Shown: positions 8,290-17,405, counted from the stretch's first letter. The stretch is DNA of 64,000 nt from Paenibacillus pabuli NBRC 13638 (GCF_001514495.1 NZ_BCNM01000008.1:124001-188000); one strand, 5' to 3'. Numbers and translations are program-made. Notes: generated by a model from the letters alone, not told the origin.

Positions 8290-9762
8290 TCAGGATTCCT
8301 TTGGCTCACGTGCTTCCTTCGGTGTACCAAACAAATAGGTGCAGATAAATCCAAAGAAGTATGCTGTAATCAAGCCCAGCAGGTACACCCACCATTTACC
8401 GTCAGCAATCAACAGCAGCATTTCAATACCGGACGCACCAATGGACATGGCGCCTACATTGCCAAAATACCCAATGACCGCACCACCAAATGCCCCGCCC
8501 AGACACGCAGTTACGAATGGTTTACCCAAAGGAAGGGTTACGCCGTAAATCAACGGTTCGCCAATGCCAAGCACACCTACAGGCAAAGCTCCTTTAATAA
8601 TACCCGTAAGCTGCTTGTTCCTACGACAGCGGATCCAAAGTGCCAGTCCCGCACCTACCTGACCTGCCCCAGCCATGGCCAGAATCGGCAGCAATATAGT
8701 CATCCCTGTCTGTGCAATCAATTCGATATGAATGGGTGTCATAATATGGTGAAGACCAAGCATAACCATAACCAGCCAGATTCCACCGAGGAAAAAGCCT
8801 GCAAACGCCCCGCCTACAGATAATATCCAGTTAACGGCTATTAGCAGATTGTCAGCAACAAACCCGGCAAATGGCATGATTAAAAAGATAGTCAGTAATC
8901 CGGTTGCTATTACACTCAGAAACGAAGTAACAATCAGATCAATGGAGTTAGGCATAATTTTATGCAATCTTTTTTCAATTAAGGATAAAATCCAAACCGC
9001 CAATACAACACCAATGATACCGCCTTGCCCGGCTATCAAGGGTTCTCCCGTAAATAAATTGTGAATAGGCAGTTCCGGCTTCATGCCAGTGAGAAGAGTC
9101 GCGCCGCCAATAACACCACCTAATGATGGGCTAGCACCAAATACTCTGGCAGAGTTGATGCCCACAAAAATAGCCATATAGGAGAAGATGCCGTTTTTGA
9201 TGACATTGAGAATAAGGTTAAATTGCGCCCAGCCTTCACCGGACAGATGCCCCGCTGTGATGAAATTGCCAATCACGGAGGTAATCCCCGCCAATAGACC
9301 AGCCGCAACAAATGCGGGTGCAAGCGGAATAAAAATGTTTGAAACCGATTTCAAGAAGTTTTTCACAGGAGTATTGTTTTTTTCCTTATACTTCTCCTTA
9401 TTTTGAGCCGCAAGTTGCTCCGCCCTCTCCTTGTCGCTTATTCCGCCAGTCTCACTTGGCGGGTTAGTCTGGATAGCATGGACATTCTGTAATGGAATCA
9501 CTTCTCCCAAATCCACACCACTGATGTTTGCAATCACTCCAGAGACCTTCTCTACCAGACCAGGGCCTACAATGATTTGCAATGTTGATTCCTCGATCAC
9601 CCCCAACACTCCGGGAACGCGTTTTAATTCTTCAACGCTCGCCAAGCTTTCGTCTCTTAAAGTGATACGGACTCGTGTCATACAGTGGGTAATTAATTCC
9701 ACATTTTGAATCCCTCCCACAGTACTCAAAATCCCAAGTGCCAAGTCCTTTTCTTTTGACAT
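8290..9762 (-). CDS. murP: PTS N-acetylmuramic acid transporter subunit IIBC
   Basis: This is a PTS permease of the glucose-sucrose superfamily, 490 residues. An N-terminal EIIB domain (about 1-85) carries the phosphorylated cysteine C27 in ITHCMTRVRITL. A charged linker follows, then an EIIC domain (about 125-480) with about ten membrane segments and the GIGEPLIYGVTLP substrate loop. No EIIA domain is fused. The context murQ-murP-mupG-murR makes MurNAc or MurNAc-GlcNAc the expected substrate. The ATG is preceded by GAGGGGG at 7 nt. The gene starts 20 nt after murQ ends. It probably receives phosphate from the IIA protein encoded later in the operon. Confidence 0.9.
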   Translation of the reverse strand: MSKEKDLALGILSTVGGIQNVELITHCMTRVRITLRDESLASVEELKRVPGVLGVIEESTLQIIVGPGLVEKVSGVIANISGVDLGEVIPLQNVHAIQTNPPSETGGISDKERAEQLAAQNKEKYKEKNNTPVKNFLKSVSNIFIPLAPAFVAAGLLAGITSVIGNFITAGHLSGEGWAQFNLILNVIKNGIFSYMAIFVGINSARVFGASPSLGGVIGGATLLTGMKPELPIHNLFTGEPLIAGQGGIIGVVLAVWILSLIEKRLHKIMPNSIDLIVTSFLSVIATGLLTIFLIMPFAGFVADNLLIAVNWILSVGGAFAGFFLGGIWLVMVMLGLHHIMTPIHIELIAQTGMTILLPILAMAGAGQVGAGLALWIRCRRNKQLTGIIKGALPVGVLGIGEPLIYGVTLPLGKPFVTACLGGAFGGAVIGYFGNVGAMSIGASGIEMLLLIADGKWWVYLLGLITAYFFGFICTYLFGTPKEAREPKES

Positions 9763-9782
9763 GGTTATACCCCCTCATGATG

Positions 9783-10676
9783 TTACACTGCTTGACGAAT
9801 AAATCCTCCCGAATTGTGCAATCTTTGCTGTGCTTCTTCGTAATCAATTCCCGCAAGCAGCATAACTACAGCAACTTTCACCTGGTGATTACTTTTTTCG
9901 TAATAAATGGATGCCGTGTCCATATCGCAGCCTGTGATCTCACTTATGATTGATTTAGCTCTAAGAACCAATTTCTCATTGGTTGGCTGCACATCTACCA
10001 TCAAATTGCTGTATGCCTTGCCTATACCGATCATGGCTGTGGTGGAAATCATGTTCAGCACCATCTTCTGAGCCGTTCCGGCCTTCAAGCGAGTAGAGCC
10101 AGTTAATATCTCCGCCCCTGTCAAGATTTCAATCGGGTATTGCGCATATCTGCTAATCTCTGCATTCTCATTGCAGGACAAGCTGGCTGTATACGCTCCA
10201 ATCCGGGAAGCATATTTCAGTGCACCAATGACGTATGGCGTTCGTCCGCTGGCGGCAATCCCCACTACAGTATCATTAGGCGTCAGATTTAGTTCCTTAA
10301 GGTCTGTTTCTCCTTGTTCTATTGAATCCTCTGCACCTTCTACCGCCAGCCTGATTGCTGTTTCTCCACCTGCGATCAACCCCTGAACCATATCCGGCTT
10401 GGTTCCAAAAGTAGGTACACACTCTACTGCATCGAGAATGCCCATTCTCCCACTTGTTCCTGCTCCCGTATAAATCAGACGGCCACCCTGCTTAAAGCTT
10501 TGGATGACACAGGTTACAACCTTCTCGATATCCTCCAGCTTTTCTTTCACTGCCAAGGATACCTTCTCATCTTCCTCCTGCATAAGCTTAAGAACAGATG
10601 CAGTCGATAGCTGGTCTAGCTCCAAAGTGCTCTGATTCCTTGTTTCTGTGATCAAATTTTCTAGCACTTCATTCAT
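9783..10676 (-). CDS. murQ: N-acetylmuramic acid 6-phosphate etherase
   Basis: MurQ (297 residues) cleaves the lactyl ether of MurNAc-6P to give GlcNAc-6P and D-lactate. The SIS domain carries the phosphate-binding GAGTSGRMG (71-79). E85 in LDAVECVPT and E116 in AVEGAEDS match the catalytic and assisting glutamates of characterised MurQ proteins, with the same 31-residue spacing. Further family segments are GIAASGRTPYV, TGSTRLKAGTAQKMVLNMIS and the C-terminal NSGGFIRQA. It is the first gene after the promoter/operator. The start codon follows AGGTGAAAGG closely. Confidence 0.96.
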   Translation of the reverse strand: MNEVLENLITETRNQSTLELDQLSTASVLKLMQEEDEKVSLAVKEKLEDIEKVVTCVIQSFKQGGRLIYTGAGTSGRMGILDAVECVPTFGTKPDMVQGLIAGGETAIRLAVEGAEDSIEQGETDLKELNLTPNDTVVGIAASGRTPYVIGALKYASRIGAYTASLSCNENAEISRYAQYPIEILTGAEILTGSTRLKAGTAQKMVLNMISTTAMIGIGKAYSNLMVDVQPTNEKLVLRAKSIISEITGCDMDTASIYYEKSNHQVKVAVVMLLAGIDYEEAQQRLHNSGGFIRQAV

Positions 10677-10707
10677 CCTTTCACCTAAAGCAATTGTTGA
10701 TGAGCTT

Positions 10708-10736
10708 ATTATATCTCCTTCGTAATAATATTACAA
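10708..10736 (-). promoter_or_regulatory. sigma-A promoter of the murQ operon
   Basis: Reading the minus strand, a -35 box TTGTAA (10731-10736) is separated by exactly 17 nt from a perfect -10 box TATAAT (10708-10713), ending about 32 nt before the murQ ATG. The proximal arm of the inverted repeat at 10721-10734 covers the spacer and part of the -35 box, so a bound repressor would block RNA polymerase. Confidence 0.8.
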
Positions 10737-10768
10737 TAAATTAATTATAATCATGTAATATTATTACG
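10721..10768. promoter_or_regulatory. candidate MurR operator: perfect 14-bp inverted repeat
   Basis: CGTAATAATATTAC (10721-10734) and GTAATATTATTACG (10755-10768) are exact reverse complements separated by 20 bp. Each arm is itself nearly palindromic, which suits two dimers of an RpiR-type repressor. The proximal arm overlaps the murQ promoter. Assignment to the operon's own MurR is inference. Confidence 0.75.
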
Positions 10769-10876
10769 TAAAATTAATTGGATTCCGTTGCCTAGATTTT
10801 CCCGAACTACAAAACCCCTTACTCCCACCATAATTTTTCACGCCAAATAACTGTTGTGCCTGGCAATCCGAACCAA

Positions 10877-10918
10877 AAAAAACGGCACCAAATCGTAAAG
10901 ATTCGGTGCCGTTTTTTT
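10877..10918. terminator. bidirectional rho-independent terminator
   Basis: CGGCACCAAATC and GATTCGGTGCCG form a 12-bp stem (one G-U) with A-runs on one side and T-runs on the other. It closes the minus-strand glycoside hydrolase operon ending at 11154. Between 10769 and 11153 I see no convincing gene; a 73-codon open frame there runs straight through this terminator. Confidence 0.85.
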
Positions 10919-11153
10919 GGTTGAATGGAGAATATTCTTTTTTTCAATAATTCCTCCGGCTTTTGGCCGATTGGATCACTGTGGAAATCATAGTGGATAA
11001 CTCCATCCTTAACATAGTTAGCGATGGACCCCATAATCATCCCCTGAATTTCTTGCTTATTCCATGTTCATTTCCTTCATTGGATGCCGCATCTTCCTTT
11101 TGAGCTTTGGCACCTCTATCGGTTAACAGAGCCTGAAATTAAATTACACTTAT

Positions 11154-13805
11154 TCAATAGATCATTCGTATAGGCCCAATAAGTCCACTTGGTTCCTGCT
11201 GTGCGAATGATGACAAAAAATCTCGCTGATCTTTAACCAATGTATTCGTAACTTCGATGGTCATTCTGTTCCTCCCCATTCTAATCAGACCGGTGATCTC
11301 AAACCGGTATGGTGGACAGATACGAATTCCTACATGCTCACCGTTTAACCATACTTCTGCCGTTTCAAATACCTCCCCGAGATCTAAATGCACTTGAGTC
11401 ACCGATTCGTTCCATTCAAATTCTGTTTCATAACGAAATGTGCCAGAGAAATACGGTAGATAATCAGGTAAACTCATATTAGTTAAACTATTCAATTTTC
11501 CCCATTCGACAAAGTGAGGATAGTGTTCAGCATCTGCAGTGGAAACCGTCCATTCTGCCTCGAAATCCATGACCTTCATTTTCTCTTTCTCTATATAAAG
11601 TGGTGTTTGGTCATAACCTTCAAGGTCGTTTCCCTGAATCAAGACAATGGATTCATATGGGTTCAAAACAAGTGACAACGACTTGAAATCGGTCTCTCTC
11701 GAACTTAAGCTGTTCAAGCGATTAAGGAATGCATCATAGGCAAATACATCACCTTCTACAGGCAAGACAACCTTCGTACGTACGGTATCAAATGGACTTT
11801 CATTAAAGAACATAAAAACATCCAGTTCGTCATGGATATAGTGGTAGTTCCGTAGATACGGTTGAAAGTTATCCACTTGAATATCGAAATGTCCGTCTGC
11901 GACAAGATCTTGTGCCAATTTGTCCAAAGACAAGACTTTAACGTTCATGTGACTGGCGAGTCGTTGAAGTTCATTGGAAACTTCCAGGCCTTCGCTCGAT
12001 CGTGCTGGCAGCCCATCAACGAACCGAACGGCAAGTCCTTGTTCGACAAATTGGACTAAACGCTGGAGCATCGCTGCAGGAAGTGCCTCCGAATAGGGTA
12101 CAATCAGACATCTGTAATCCTCTTGAGGAACATGCAGTCTACCTTCAATCACATTGGCACCTTCTAAAAGAACATCGATAGGAAGAATGTCGCAATCAAT
12201 TTGACGCTGCATCAATGCCTTTACAGGCTTTTGAAAATACATGGATTCCCCCGCCCATTCGGCTTCTGCATGATACAAGACAGCAGCAGATGCCACATGT
12301 CTTCCGCCGGAAATCAGGTGACTCATCCTATTCATATATTGATTTAAATACCTATAATGACGATACTGCGGATTTTTCCCACCTGCATACATATGGGGTG
12401 GACAATCCGGATCCGGGAACGATTTTTGTGTAAAGGCATGTGGTACGAAGTAGTTAACGCCGCGGACCAGCATATGGTCGGTAAGCCACTTCATCAGCTT
12501 CAGCCCTTCTGTCCAACCATATGCTCCATACAATTCGCACATCGTCCGTCCTTGTTTTTTCGGATCAATATGCCCTAGAGACACACCAAGCTTAGCCAAG
12601 CCATAGTGGAAGAATTCACTATCTGTCTCCCCAAATGTTGTGCGGAAACTCAATTCATCGAAGCCAGGGACGATTTGCCACAGTACTACATCAATACCCG
12701 ACATGTCTTGGCCCCAGAGGGAGCGGAAAAAGTGGCCCGCGCCGGGACCTAGTCTTGCATGGACGTTATTATCTTCGAGTACATGTCCGATATATTCTAC
12801 TCCACGGGCTCTGCACCAGGTTCCAATTTGATTGCAGAAGTTGTCCGCGTACAGTTTGCTGACGATATTCATATAAGCGTATCGTACGATATTGGATTTT
12901 TCCCCCACATCCTGCCAAAGTAGATATAAATGCTTTCGATAATCCTCACCCAACGCCTGCTCAAGTAAAACGGATACTTCCTTGCTCCAAGGCAGCGATA
13001 CTTCTCGTTTACCGGGTTTAGAATTAAAGTCAAACGTGGTTTTATCATTGTAGAATCCAGGTTCGTCCGAAAAGAATCCAGCAAAAGTTTCCCCAAAATC
13101 TTCTTTGTAACGTTCATAAACAGCCTCATAAACCGTGTTCAGCAGAATTTGTACTGATTCACGTACTAAGGGGTTCAGATATTCTTCCTGTGCCTTGCTA
13201 CCGCCCTCTCTATTTTCCGAAATAATAAACATACGCCAATACCCATCAGGGACATCCCAATAAAGGGTACCATTATTCACAAATTCTGTTATATCTATAT
13301 ATTCAGGAAGCAATGTTCCATCGGTTGGATTTCGGCGGACAGCCACAACGGCAACGAGTTTGTTATGACTACTCGCGTTTTGGTTAAGGGACACGGTAGG
13401 TCGAAGCCCGGTCATCAGCAAAGTATCTATCAAAAAAGATGCTCCTTGAGCAGGCCCAATCGTATCAATATAACGTTCACCCAGAAACAAGCGATGGAGC
13501 TCATCCGGAGCTTCCTTTACTTTGCCTGCCGCGTGTCCCGTTGGGAAATGATCATCATCAAGCAACCATACCTTCATCCCGCGCTTACGGGCTTCATCCA
13601 TAATAATGTCCATGTCTGTCCACCACTTCGGTCCCAGAAAATCAGGATGAGGCCGGGCTTCAACGCATATGGCGCCGATGCCTGCTTCATGAACGCGAGC
13701 CATCTCTTCCCGTATCACGCGTTCCTCCTCCCCATGCTGCCATAGAAATGGGAGGATATAATTATGTTCCCTTCCCTCAAGCACGTCCCTTAAACGATTT
13801 CTCAT
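11154..13805 (-). CDS. glycoside hydrolase, GH106/alpha-L-rhamnosidase-like
   Basis: This large 883-residue glycosidase-like protein has no signal peptide. The N-terminal TIM-barrel part has EMARVHEAGIGAICVEARPHPDFLGPKWW, LLDDDHFPTGHAAGKV and FAGFFSDEPGFYN, the last holding a probable catalytic glutamate. The layout resembles GH106-type alpha-L-rhamnosidases. The C-terminal 130 residues form a jelly-roll carbohydrate-binding domain (TQVHLDLGEVFETAEVWLNGEHVGIRICPPYRFEI, ending in ITGLIRMGRNRMTIEVTNTL). It follows lplABC-type transporter genes in the same operon, so it should act on imported oligosaccharides in the cytosol. The ATG has a strong AGGAGG 6 nt upstream. The family call is by resemblance; the precise glycosidic bond is unknown. 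Confidence 0.7.
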   Translation of the reverse strand: MRNRLRDVLEGREHNYILPFLWQHGEEERVIREEMARVHEAGIGAICVEARPHPDFLGPKWWTDMDIIMDEARKRGMKVWLLDDDHFPTGHAAGKVKEAPDELHRLFLGERYIDTIGPAQGASFLIDTLLMTGLRPTVSLNQNASSHNKLVAVVAVRRNPTDGTLLPEYIDITEFVNNGTLYWDVPDGYWRMFIISENREGGSKAQEEYLNPLVRESVQILLNTVYEAVYERYKEDFGETFAGFFSDEPGFYNDKTTFDFNSKPGKREVSLPWSKEVSVLLEQALGEDYRKHLYLLWQDVGEKSNIVRYAYMNIVSKLYADNFCNQIGTWCRARGVEYIGHVLEDNNVHARLGPGAGHFFRSLWGQDMSGIDVVLWQIVPGFDELSFRTTFGETDSEFFHYGLAKLGVSLGHIDPKKQGRTMCELYGAYGWTEGLKLMKWLTDHMLVRGVNYFVPHAFTQKSFPDPDCPPHMYAGGKNPQYRHYRYLNQYMNRMSHLISGGRHVASAAVLYHAEAEWAGESMYFQKPVKALMQRQIDCDILPIDVLLEGANVIEGRLHVPQEDYRCLIVPYSEALPAAMLQRLVQFVEQGLAVRFVDGLPARSSEGLEVSNELQRLASHMNVKVLSLDKLAQDLVADGHFDIQVDNFQPYLRNYHYIHDELDVFMFFNESPFDTVRTKVVLPVEGDVFAYDAFLNRLNSLSSRETDFKSLSLVLNPYESIVLIQGNDLEGYDQTPLYIEKEKMKVMDFEAEWTVSTADAEHYPHFVEWGKLNSLTNMSLPDYLPYFSGTFRYETEFEWNESVTQVHLDLGEVFETAEVWLNGEHVGIRICPPYRFEITGLIRMGRNRMTIEVTNTLVKDQRDFLSSFAQQEPSGLIGPIRMIY

Positions 13806-13868
13806 GATTTCCTCCTATTTCGGTCTAATTTCAACCAGACGATGTCCATCACACCCTGGCAATATGAA

Positions 13869-13905
13869 ATATCCGCCCGTCTTCAACTGAATAGAGGGCG
13901 GATAT
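13869..13905. terminator. stem-loop between solute-binding protein and hydrolase genes
   Basis: ATATCCGCCC (13869-13878) pairs perfectly with GGGCGGATAT (13896-13905). On the minus strand it follows the solute-binding protein stop but has only a weak U-tract. It is likely a partial terminator or mRNA-stabilising hairpin that lowers expression of the hydrolase relative to the binding protein. Confidence 0.6.
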
Positions 13906-13920
13906 CCGTTTTGATGGTTA

Positions 13921-15492
13921 TTATTTCTGTACCTTGGCATACCATTCTCTTGCGCGCTTTGTAACCTCTTCGCCACCTGATTTATTCCATTTATCTACAA
14001 ACTCATCAAACTTGCTGATCGGGTACTGCCCCAGAATGATTTTGGTGGCGTATTCCACATATAATGTACGATTGTTAATGTCCGGGAAGCTGTCGTATAC
14101 GCTGGCTGGCATACCGTCACCGGCAATGACTTTCGCGTATTTCTGGGCCTCCTGCATATTTCGGGTCACCTGGTCGATCGCCCATTTACTGTCTTCCGAT
14201 GACGTACTGTTAAACAGATCTATCGTAAAGTCAAGGGTCGCCAACGTTGAATACGGATTCAAAATTTGATTTTCCTGACTGCTCTTGTCATCGGGAAGTT
14301 TAACGGCCTTGCCGTCCTTCATCTCATAGTGCATGCCTTCCACGCCCAGAAACAGGTCCTTCCAGTTCTTTTTGTCATACATATTGTTCAGCAGCTTCAG
14401 GGTAGCCATCAGCTTGTTCTCGTCCTTATTGTTCTTGATGACCCACTGCGGAGGTGCGAATCTCTTCATCGTGTAGAAACCTTCATATCCCTCGACTTCC
14501 GGTACAGGGAGCACGGTAAAGTTAGCCTTCACGTCGGTGTTCTTCTCCAGATTCTCCAAAATCAAATTGCCATGCTCAACCCAGTGAAAATAATTCCCTA
14601 CCTTGTTGGACTGAATTTTGCCATCCCACTTATCCTTTGTATTCAAAAGTGATTCCTTGTCAATTAATCCTTCCTTGTACAGTTTGGCCGCGAATTCCAG
14701 CGCTGCTCTCATATTCGGAGTCACTGCGGAATAAGTCAGCTCACCATTGTAGATATCCCACTCCGGATAACCTTCGAACATGGCTACCCCGTACATGGCG
14801 AACAGGTGATCCATCCACCTAGCCTGCTCCCTGCCGCCGGTAGCCAGCTCATCCTTCTGGCCGTTACCATTCGGGTCCTTGTCCCGGAATGCTTCGAGTA
14901 CCTTAACGTATTCGTTCTGCGTCTTTGGCATCGTCAGACCCAGCTTATCGAGCCAATCCTGACGGATCATGCCAGCGTATCTCCCATACTCCACAACACC
15001 GGGAATATAATAGATTCTCCCCTGACCCGTAGGATCGTTCGCTTTGACCACATCCCACATATCCTGCGGAATGGCCTCCCATACATTGGGCGCATATTTG
15101 GGCAGCAGGTCGGTCAGATCGGCAATGGCACCATTTTTAGCCAAGCTGTCTTCAATCCCCTGCTGGGGTATGAATAAGTCCGGCATTTCATTGGCGGCGA
15201 TTTTCAGATTCAGCTGGTTCAGATAATTGGTGCCCCCGTTCCATTCCACATACGGATGAATCACACCCACGCCAAGCTTTTCCTTATAAAACTCATATAA
15301 CTTGCTGCCCTTGGTAATCGGTTTATAACCAATGTTCGTTCCCCATACTTCGATATCCACCGTTCCATCCTCATTGCCGGAAGTCTGGCCAGAAGCGGAA
15401 GTATCACCCGGAGAGCTTGAATTGCAGCCGGTAATCGTGCTTATCGCAAGAACACCTGCGGCCATCAATAAACCCATCTTTTTAAGAATCAT
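13921..15492 (-). CDS. extracellular solute-binding lipoprotein of a sugar ABC importer (LplA-like)
   Basis: This is a family-1 substrate-binding lipoprotein of 523 residues. MILKKMGLLMAAGVLAISTI is followed by the lipobox TGC with C23 as the lipidated cysteine, then a Ser/Gly-rich linker. Length and body (GTVDIEVWGTNIGYKPI, IPQQGIEDSLAKNGAIADLTDLLPKYAP, FRDKDPNGNGQKDELATGG) match the large LplA/YtcQ-type proteins of Paenibacillus. The upstream ATG twelve codons earlier is less likely; GGGGG lies 7 nt before the chosen start. It lies downstream of two permease genes and upstream of the hydrolase. The ligand is probably a plant-polysaccharide oligosaccharide. Confidence 0.88.
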   Translation of the reverse strand: MILKKMGLLMAAGVLAISTITGCNSSSPGDTSASGQTSGNEDGTVDIEVWGTNIGYKPITKGSKLYEFYKEKLGVGVIHPYVEWNGGTNYLNQLNLKIAANEMPDLFIPQQGIEDSLAKNGAIADLTDLLPKYAPNVWEAIPQDMWDVVKANDPTGQGRIYYIPGVVEYGRYAGMIRQDWLDKLGLTMPKTQNEYVKVLEAFRDKDPNGNGQKDELATGGREQARWMDHLFAMYGVAMFEGYPEWDIYNGELTYSAVTPNMRAALEFAAKLYKEGLIDKESLLNTKDKWDGKIQSNKVGNYFHWVEHGNLILENLEKNTDVKANFTVLPVPEVEGYEGFYTMKRFAPPQWVIKNNKDENKLMATLKLLNNMYDKKNWKDLFLGVEGMHYEMKDGKAVKLPDDKSSQENQILNPYSTLATLDFTIDLFNSTSSEDSKWAIDQVTRNMQEAQKYAKVIAGDGMPASVYDSFPDINNRTLYVEYATKIILGQYPISKFDEFVDKWNKSGGEEVTKRAREWYAKVQK

Positions 15493-15555
15493 AGCTAATC
15501 CCCCTTCATCACGGTTATTCTTGGACATTCTTCCTGTTTCATTGGTAAAACGAGA

Positions 15556-16425
15556 TCAGCCCTTCACCGAGCCAAGCATGGCTCCTTTGACAAAATACTT
15601 TTGCAGGAAGGGATACACAATGATGATCGGAATGATCGCAAAAATGACTGTTGCCGCTCTCAGTGTCCGCTCATTATAATTCAGTTCCACCGTTGAAGCA
15701 GCACCTGCCATCATGACGCTATCATCGGTGATAAACTGCCTGATCTTGATCTGCAGCGGAAACCAGTTGGTATCCTGCAGGAAAAATAGCGGATGCTGAA
15801 ACTGGTTCCACAACACTACACCGTAGAATAAAGCAAGAGTTGCCATAACGGCTTTGGATAATGGAAGAACGAAATGGAACAGCATTCGGAAATATCCACA
15901 GCCTTCAAGAAAGGCTGCCTCCTCCAGCTCCTTGGGAAATTGTTTGAAGAAGGTTCTCATGATGATTAAATTAAAGGGATTCAGAATATGCGGCAGGATC
16001 AGGACCAACGGATTATCATAAAGTCCAATGCTGCGGACCGTCAGGAAATATGGAACGATCGGCGCTTTGAAGATCATTGCAATCACAACGCATACCATAA
16101 TCACGGAGCCCCAGCGAAACTCTGACTTGGACAGTGGATACGCGAACAAGGCTGTCATCAGAAGAGCCAGTACCGTCCCAATAACCGTAGTGCCTACCGT
16201 CAGAAAGAAGGACTTCCACAGATCCGGTCGATCAATGATGTACTTCCATGAATCAAGCGTAAACTCTTTTGGCCACAGTGTTACCAGGTTCATGTCCACG
16301 ACGTTTTTGGAACTAAATGACGTGGAGATTACGGACAGAAGCGGTACTATGGCTGCAATGGAAAACAGGATGAGAAAAATGGTAACTCCGGTAACAAATG
16401 CTCGTTCTCTTTTGGATTCAACCAT
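15556..16425 (-). CDS. carbohydrate ABC transporter permease (LplC/YtcP-like)
   Basis: This is the second inner-membrane permease subunit, 289 residues, with six predicted membrane helices. The EAA loop, which docks the ATPase, reads EEAAFLEGCGYFRMLFHFVLPLSKA. The C-terminus ends KYFVKGAMLGSVKG, a typical MalG/LplC tail. The ATG at 16425 follows the stop of the preceding permease by two bases (TAGGGATG), so the two are coupled. No ATP-binding subunit is encoded in the operon; such importers usually share an MsmX-type ATPase encoded elsewhere (family knowledge). Confidence 0.9.
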   Translation of the reverse strand: MVESKRERAFVTGVTIFLILFSIAAIVPLLSVISTSFSSKNVVDMNLVTLWPKEFTLDSWKYIIDRPDLWKSFFLTVGTTVIGTVLALLMTALFAYPLSKSEFRWGSVIMVCVVIAMIFKAPIVPYFLTVRSIGLYDNPLVLILPHILNPFNLIIMRTFFKQFPKELEEAAFLEGCGYFRMLFHFVLPLSKAVMATLALFYGVVLWNQFQHPLFFLQDTNWFPLQIKIRQFITDDSVMMAGAASTVELNYNERTLRAATVIFAIIPIIIVYPFLQKYFVKGAMLGSVKG

Positions 16426-16427
16426 CC

Positions 16428-17333
16428 CTACCAAAGCCCCCCATCCGACACTTTTTTGGACAGTTTATTAAATACAAATACCAGGATAAAGCCAATCACC
16501 GACTGAAATAATCCAACTGCCGTCGCGAAGCTGTACTGTGCTTGCTGAATGCCCGTCCGGAACACGTAGGTGTCCAAAATATCTCCCACACTGTATGTCA
16601 TCGGAGTGAGCAGATTAAATACCTGATCAAATCCGAGATCCAGGAAGTTTCCGATCTCCAGCAGGAAAAGCACAAGTACGGTTGGTAAGAGCAGCGGGAA
16701 CGTGATATGGCGAATTTGCCTGAGTTTCGATGCACCATCAATCATTGCAGATTCGTAGAGTTGGGGATCGATTGCGCTAATTGCTGCCATGTACACCACA
16801 GTTCCCCACCCGGCGTCTCTCCAGATGGACGAGATTGCATAGATGGGTCTGAAATATGCACTCTCCTGCATGGCCAGCACAGGTTCTAAACCAAACCACC
16901 CAATAACGATATTGAACAATCCGCTTAAAGAAAAGAAATCGAACAGGATTCCGCCCACAATAACCCAGGATAAAAAATGCGGGATATACAGCGCCGTTTG
17001 GATTCCTTTCTTTAACGCCGATTTGCGAATCTCGTTAATCATCAACGCCAACAATACAGGCACCGGAAAAACCAATACAAGTTTGAGAAAGCCGAGCATT
17101 AGGGTATTTCCAAAAACCCTGGCAAAATCGGGATGGTCAATTAAGGTCTTAAAATGTTTGAGTCCTACCCACGGACTATCACCGAACCCTTGAAATACCG
17201 AGTAATCCTTGAAGGCGATAATCGCACCGCCCAGCGGGATAAATTTAAACACAATTAGAAAAACGATGCCTGGAATAGCCATCACGTATAGTGGCCAAAA
17301 CACTTTCATTCGATGAAACGCAAAAACCTTCAA
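16428..17333 (-). CDS. carbohydrate ABC transporter permease (LplB/YteP-like)
   Basis: This 301-residue MalF/LplB-type permease is the first gene of its operon. It has six membrane segments, beginning VFWPLYVMAIPGIVFLIVFKFIPL. The EAA loop is YESAMIDGASKLRQIRHITFPLLLP. Start: TTG with GGGGGGG 5 nt upstream; an in-frame ATG eight codons later has no site at proper spacing. The promoter and a cre match lie immediately upstream. Confidence 0.9.
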   Translation of the reverse strand: MKVFAFHRMKVFWPLYVMAIPGIVFLIVFKFIPLGGAIIAFKDYSVFQGFGDSPWVGLKHFKTLIDHPDFARVFGNTLMLGFLKLVLVFPVPVLLALMINEIRKSALKKGIQTALYIPHFLSWVIVGGILFDFFSLSGLFNIVIGWFGLEPVLAMQESAYFRPIYAISSIWRDAGWGTVVYMAAISAIDPQLYESAMIDGASKLRQIRHITFPLLLPTVLVLFLLEIGNFLDLGFDQVFNLLTPMTYSVGDILDTYVFRTGIQQAQYSFATAVGLFQSVIGFILVFVFNKLSKKVSDGGLW

Positions 17334-17357
17334 CTTATCCCCCCCAGTATTCTCTAA

Positions 17358-17371
17358 TGAATCCGCTTACA
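17358..17371. promoter_or_regulatory. cre site (CcpA) for the lpl-type operon
   Basis: On the minus strand TGTAAGCGGATTCA matches the CcpA consensus TGNAARCGNWWWCA at every position. It sits about 6 bp downstream of the -10 box at the probable transcription start, a classic position for catabolite repression. Binding is inferred. Confidence 0.7.
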
Positions 17372-17376
17372 ATCCA

Positions 17377-17405
17377 ACTATACAGCCAGAATAATCCTCT
17401 CTCAA
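17377..17405 (-). promoter_or_regulatory. sigma-A promoter of the lpl-type transporter/hydrolase operon
   Basis: On the minus strand TTGAGA (17400-17405) is 17 nt from TATAGT (17377-17382), 44 nt before the first permease start codon. Confidence 0.7.

Noticed and set aside
10819..11040. 73-codon minus-strand frame between murQ and the GH106-like gene
   Set aside because: It reads through a strong terminator hairpin, its C-terminal half is just the translated stem, and it lacks a clear ribosome binding site.
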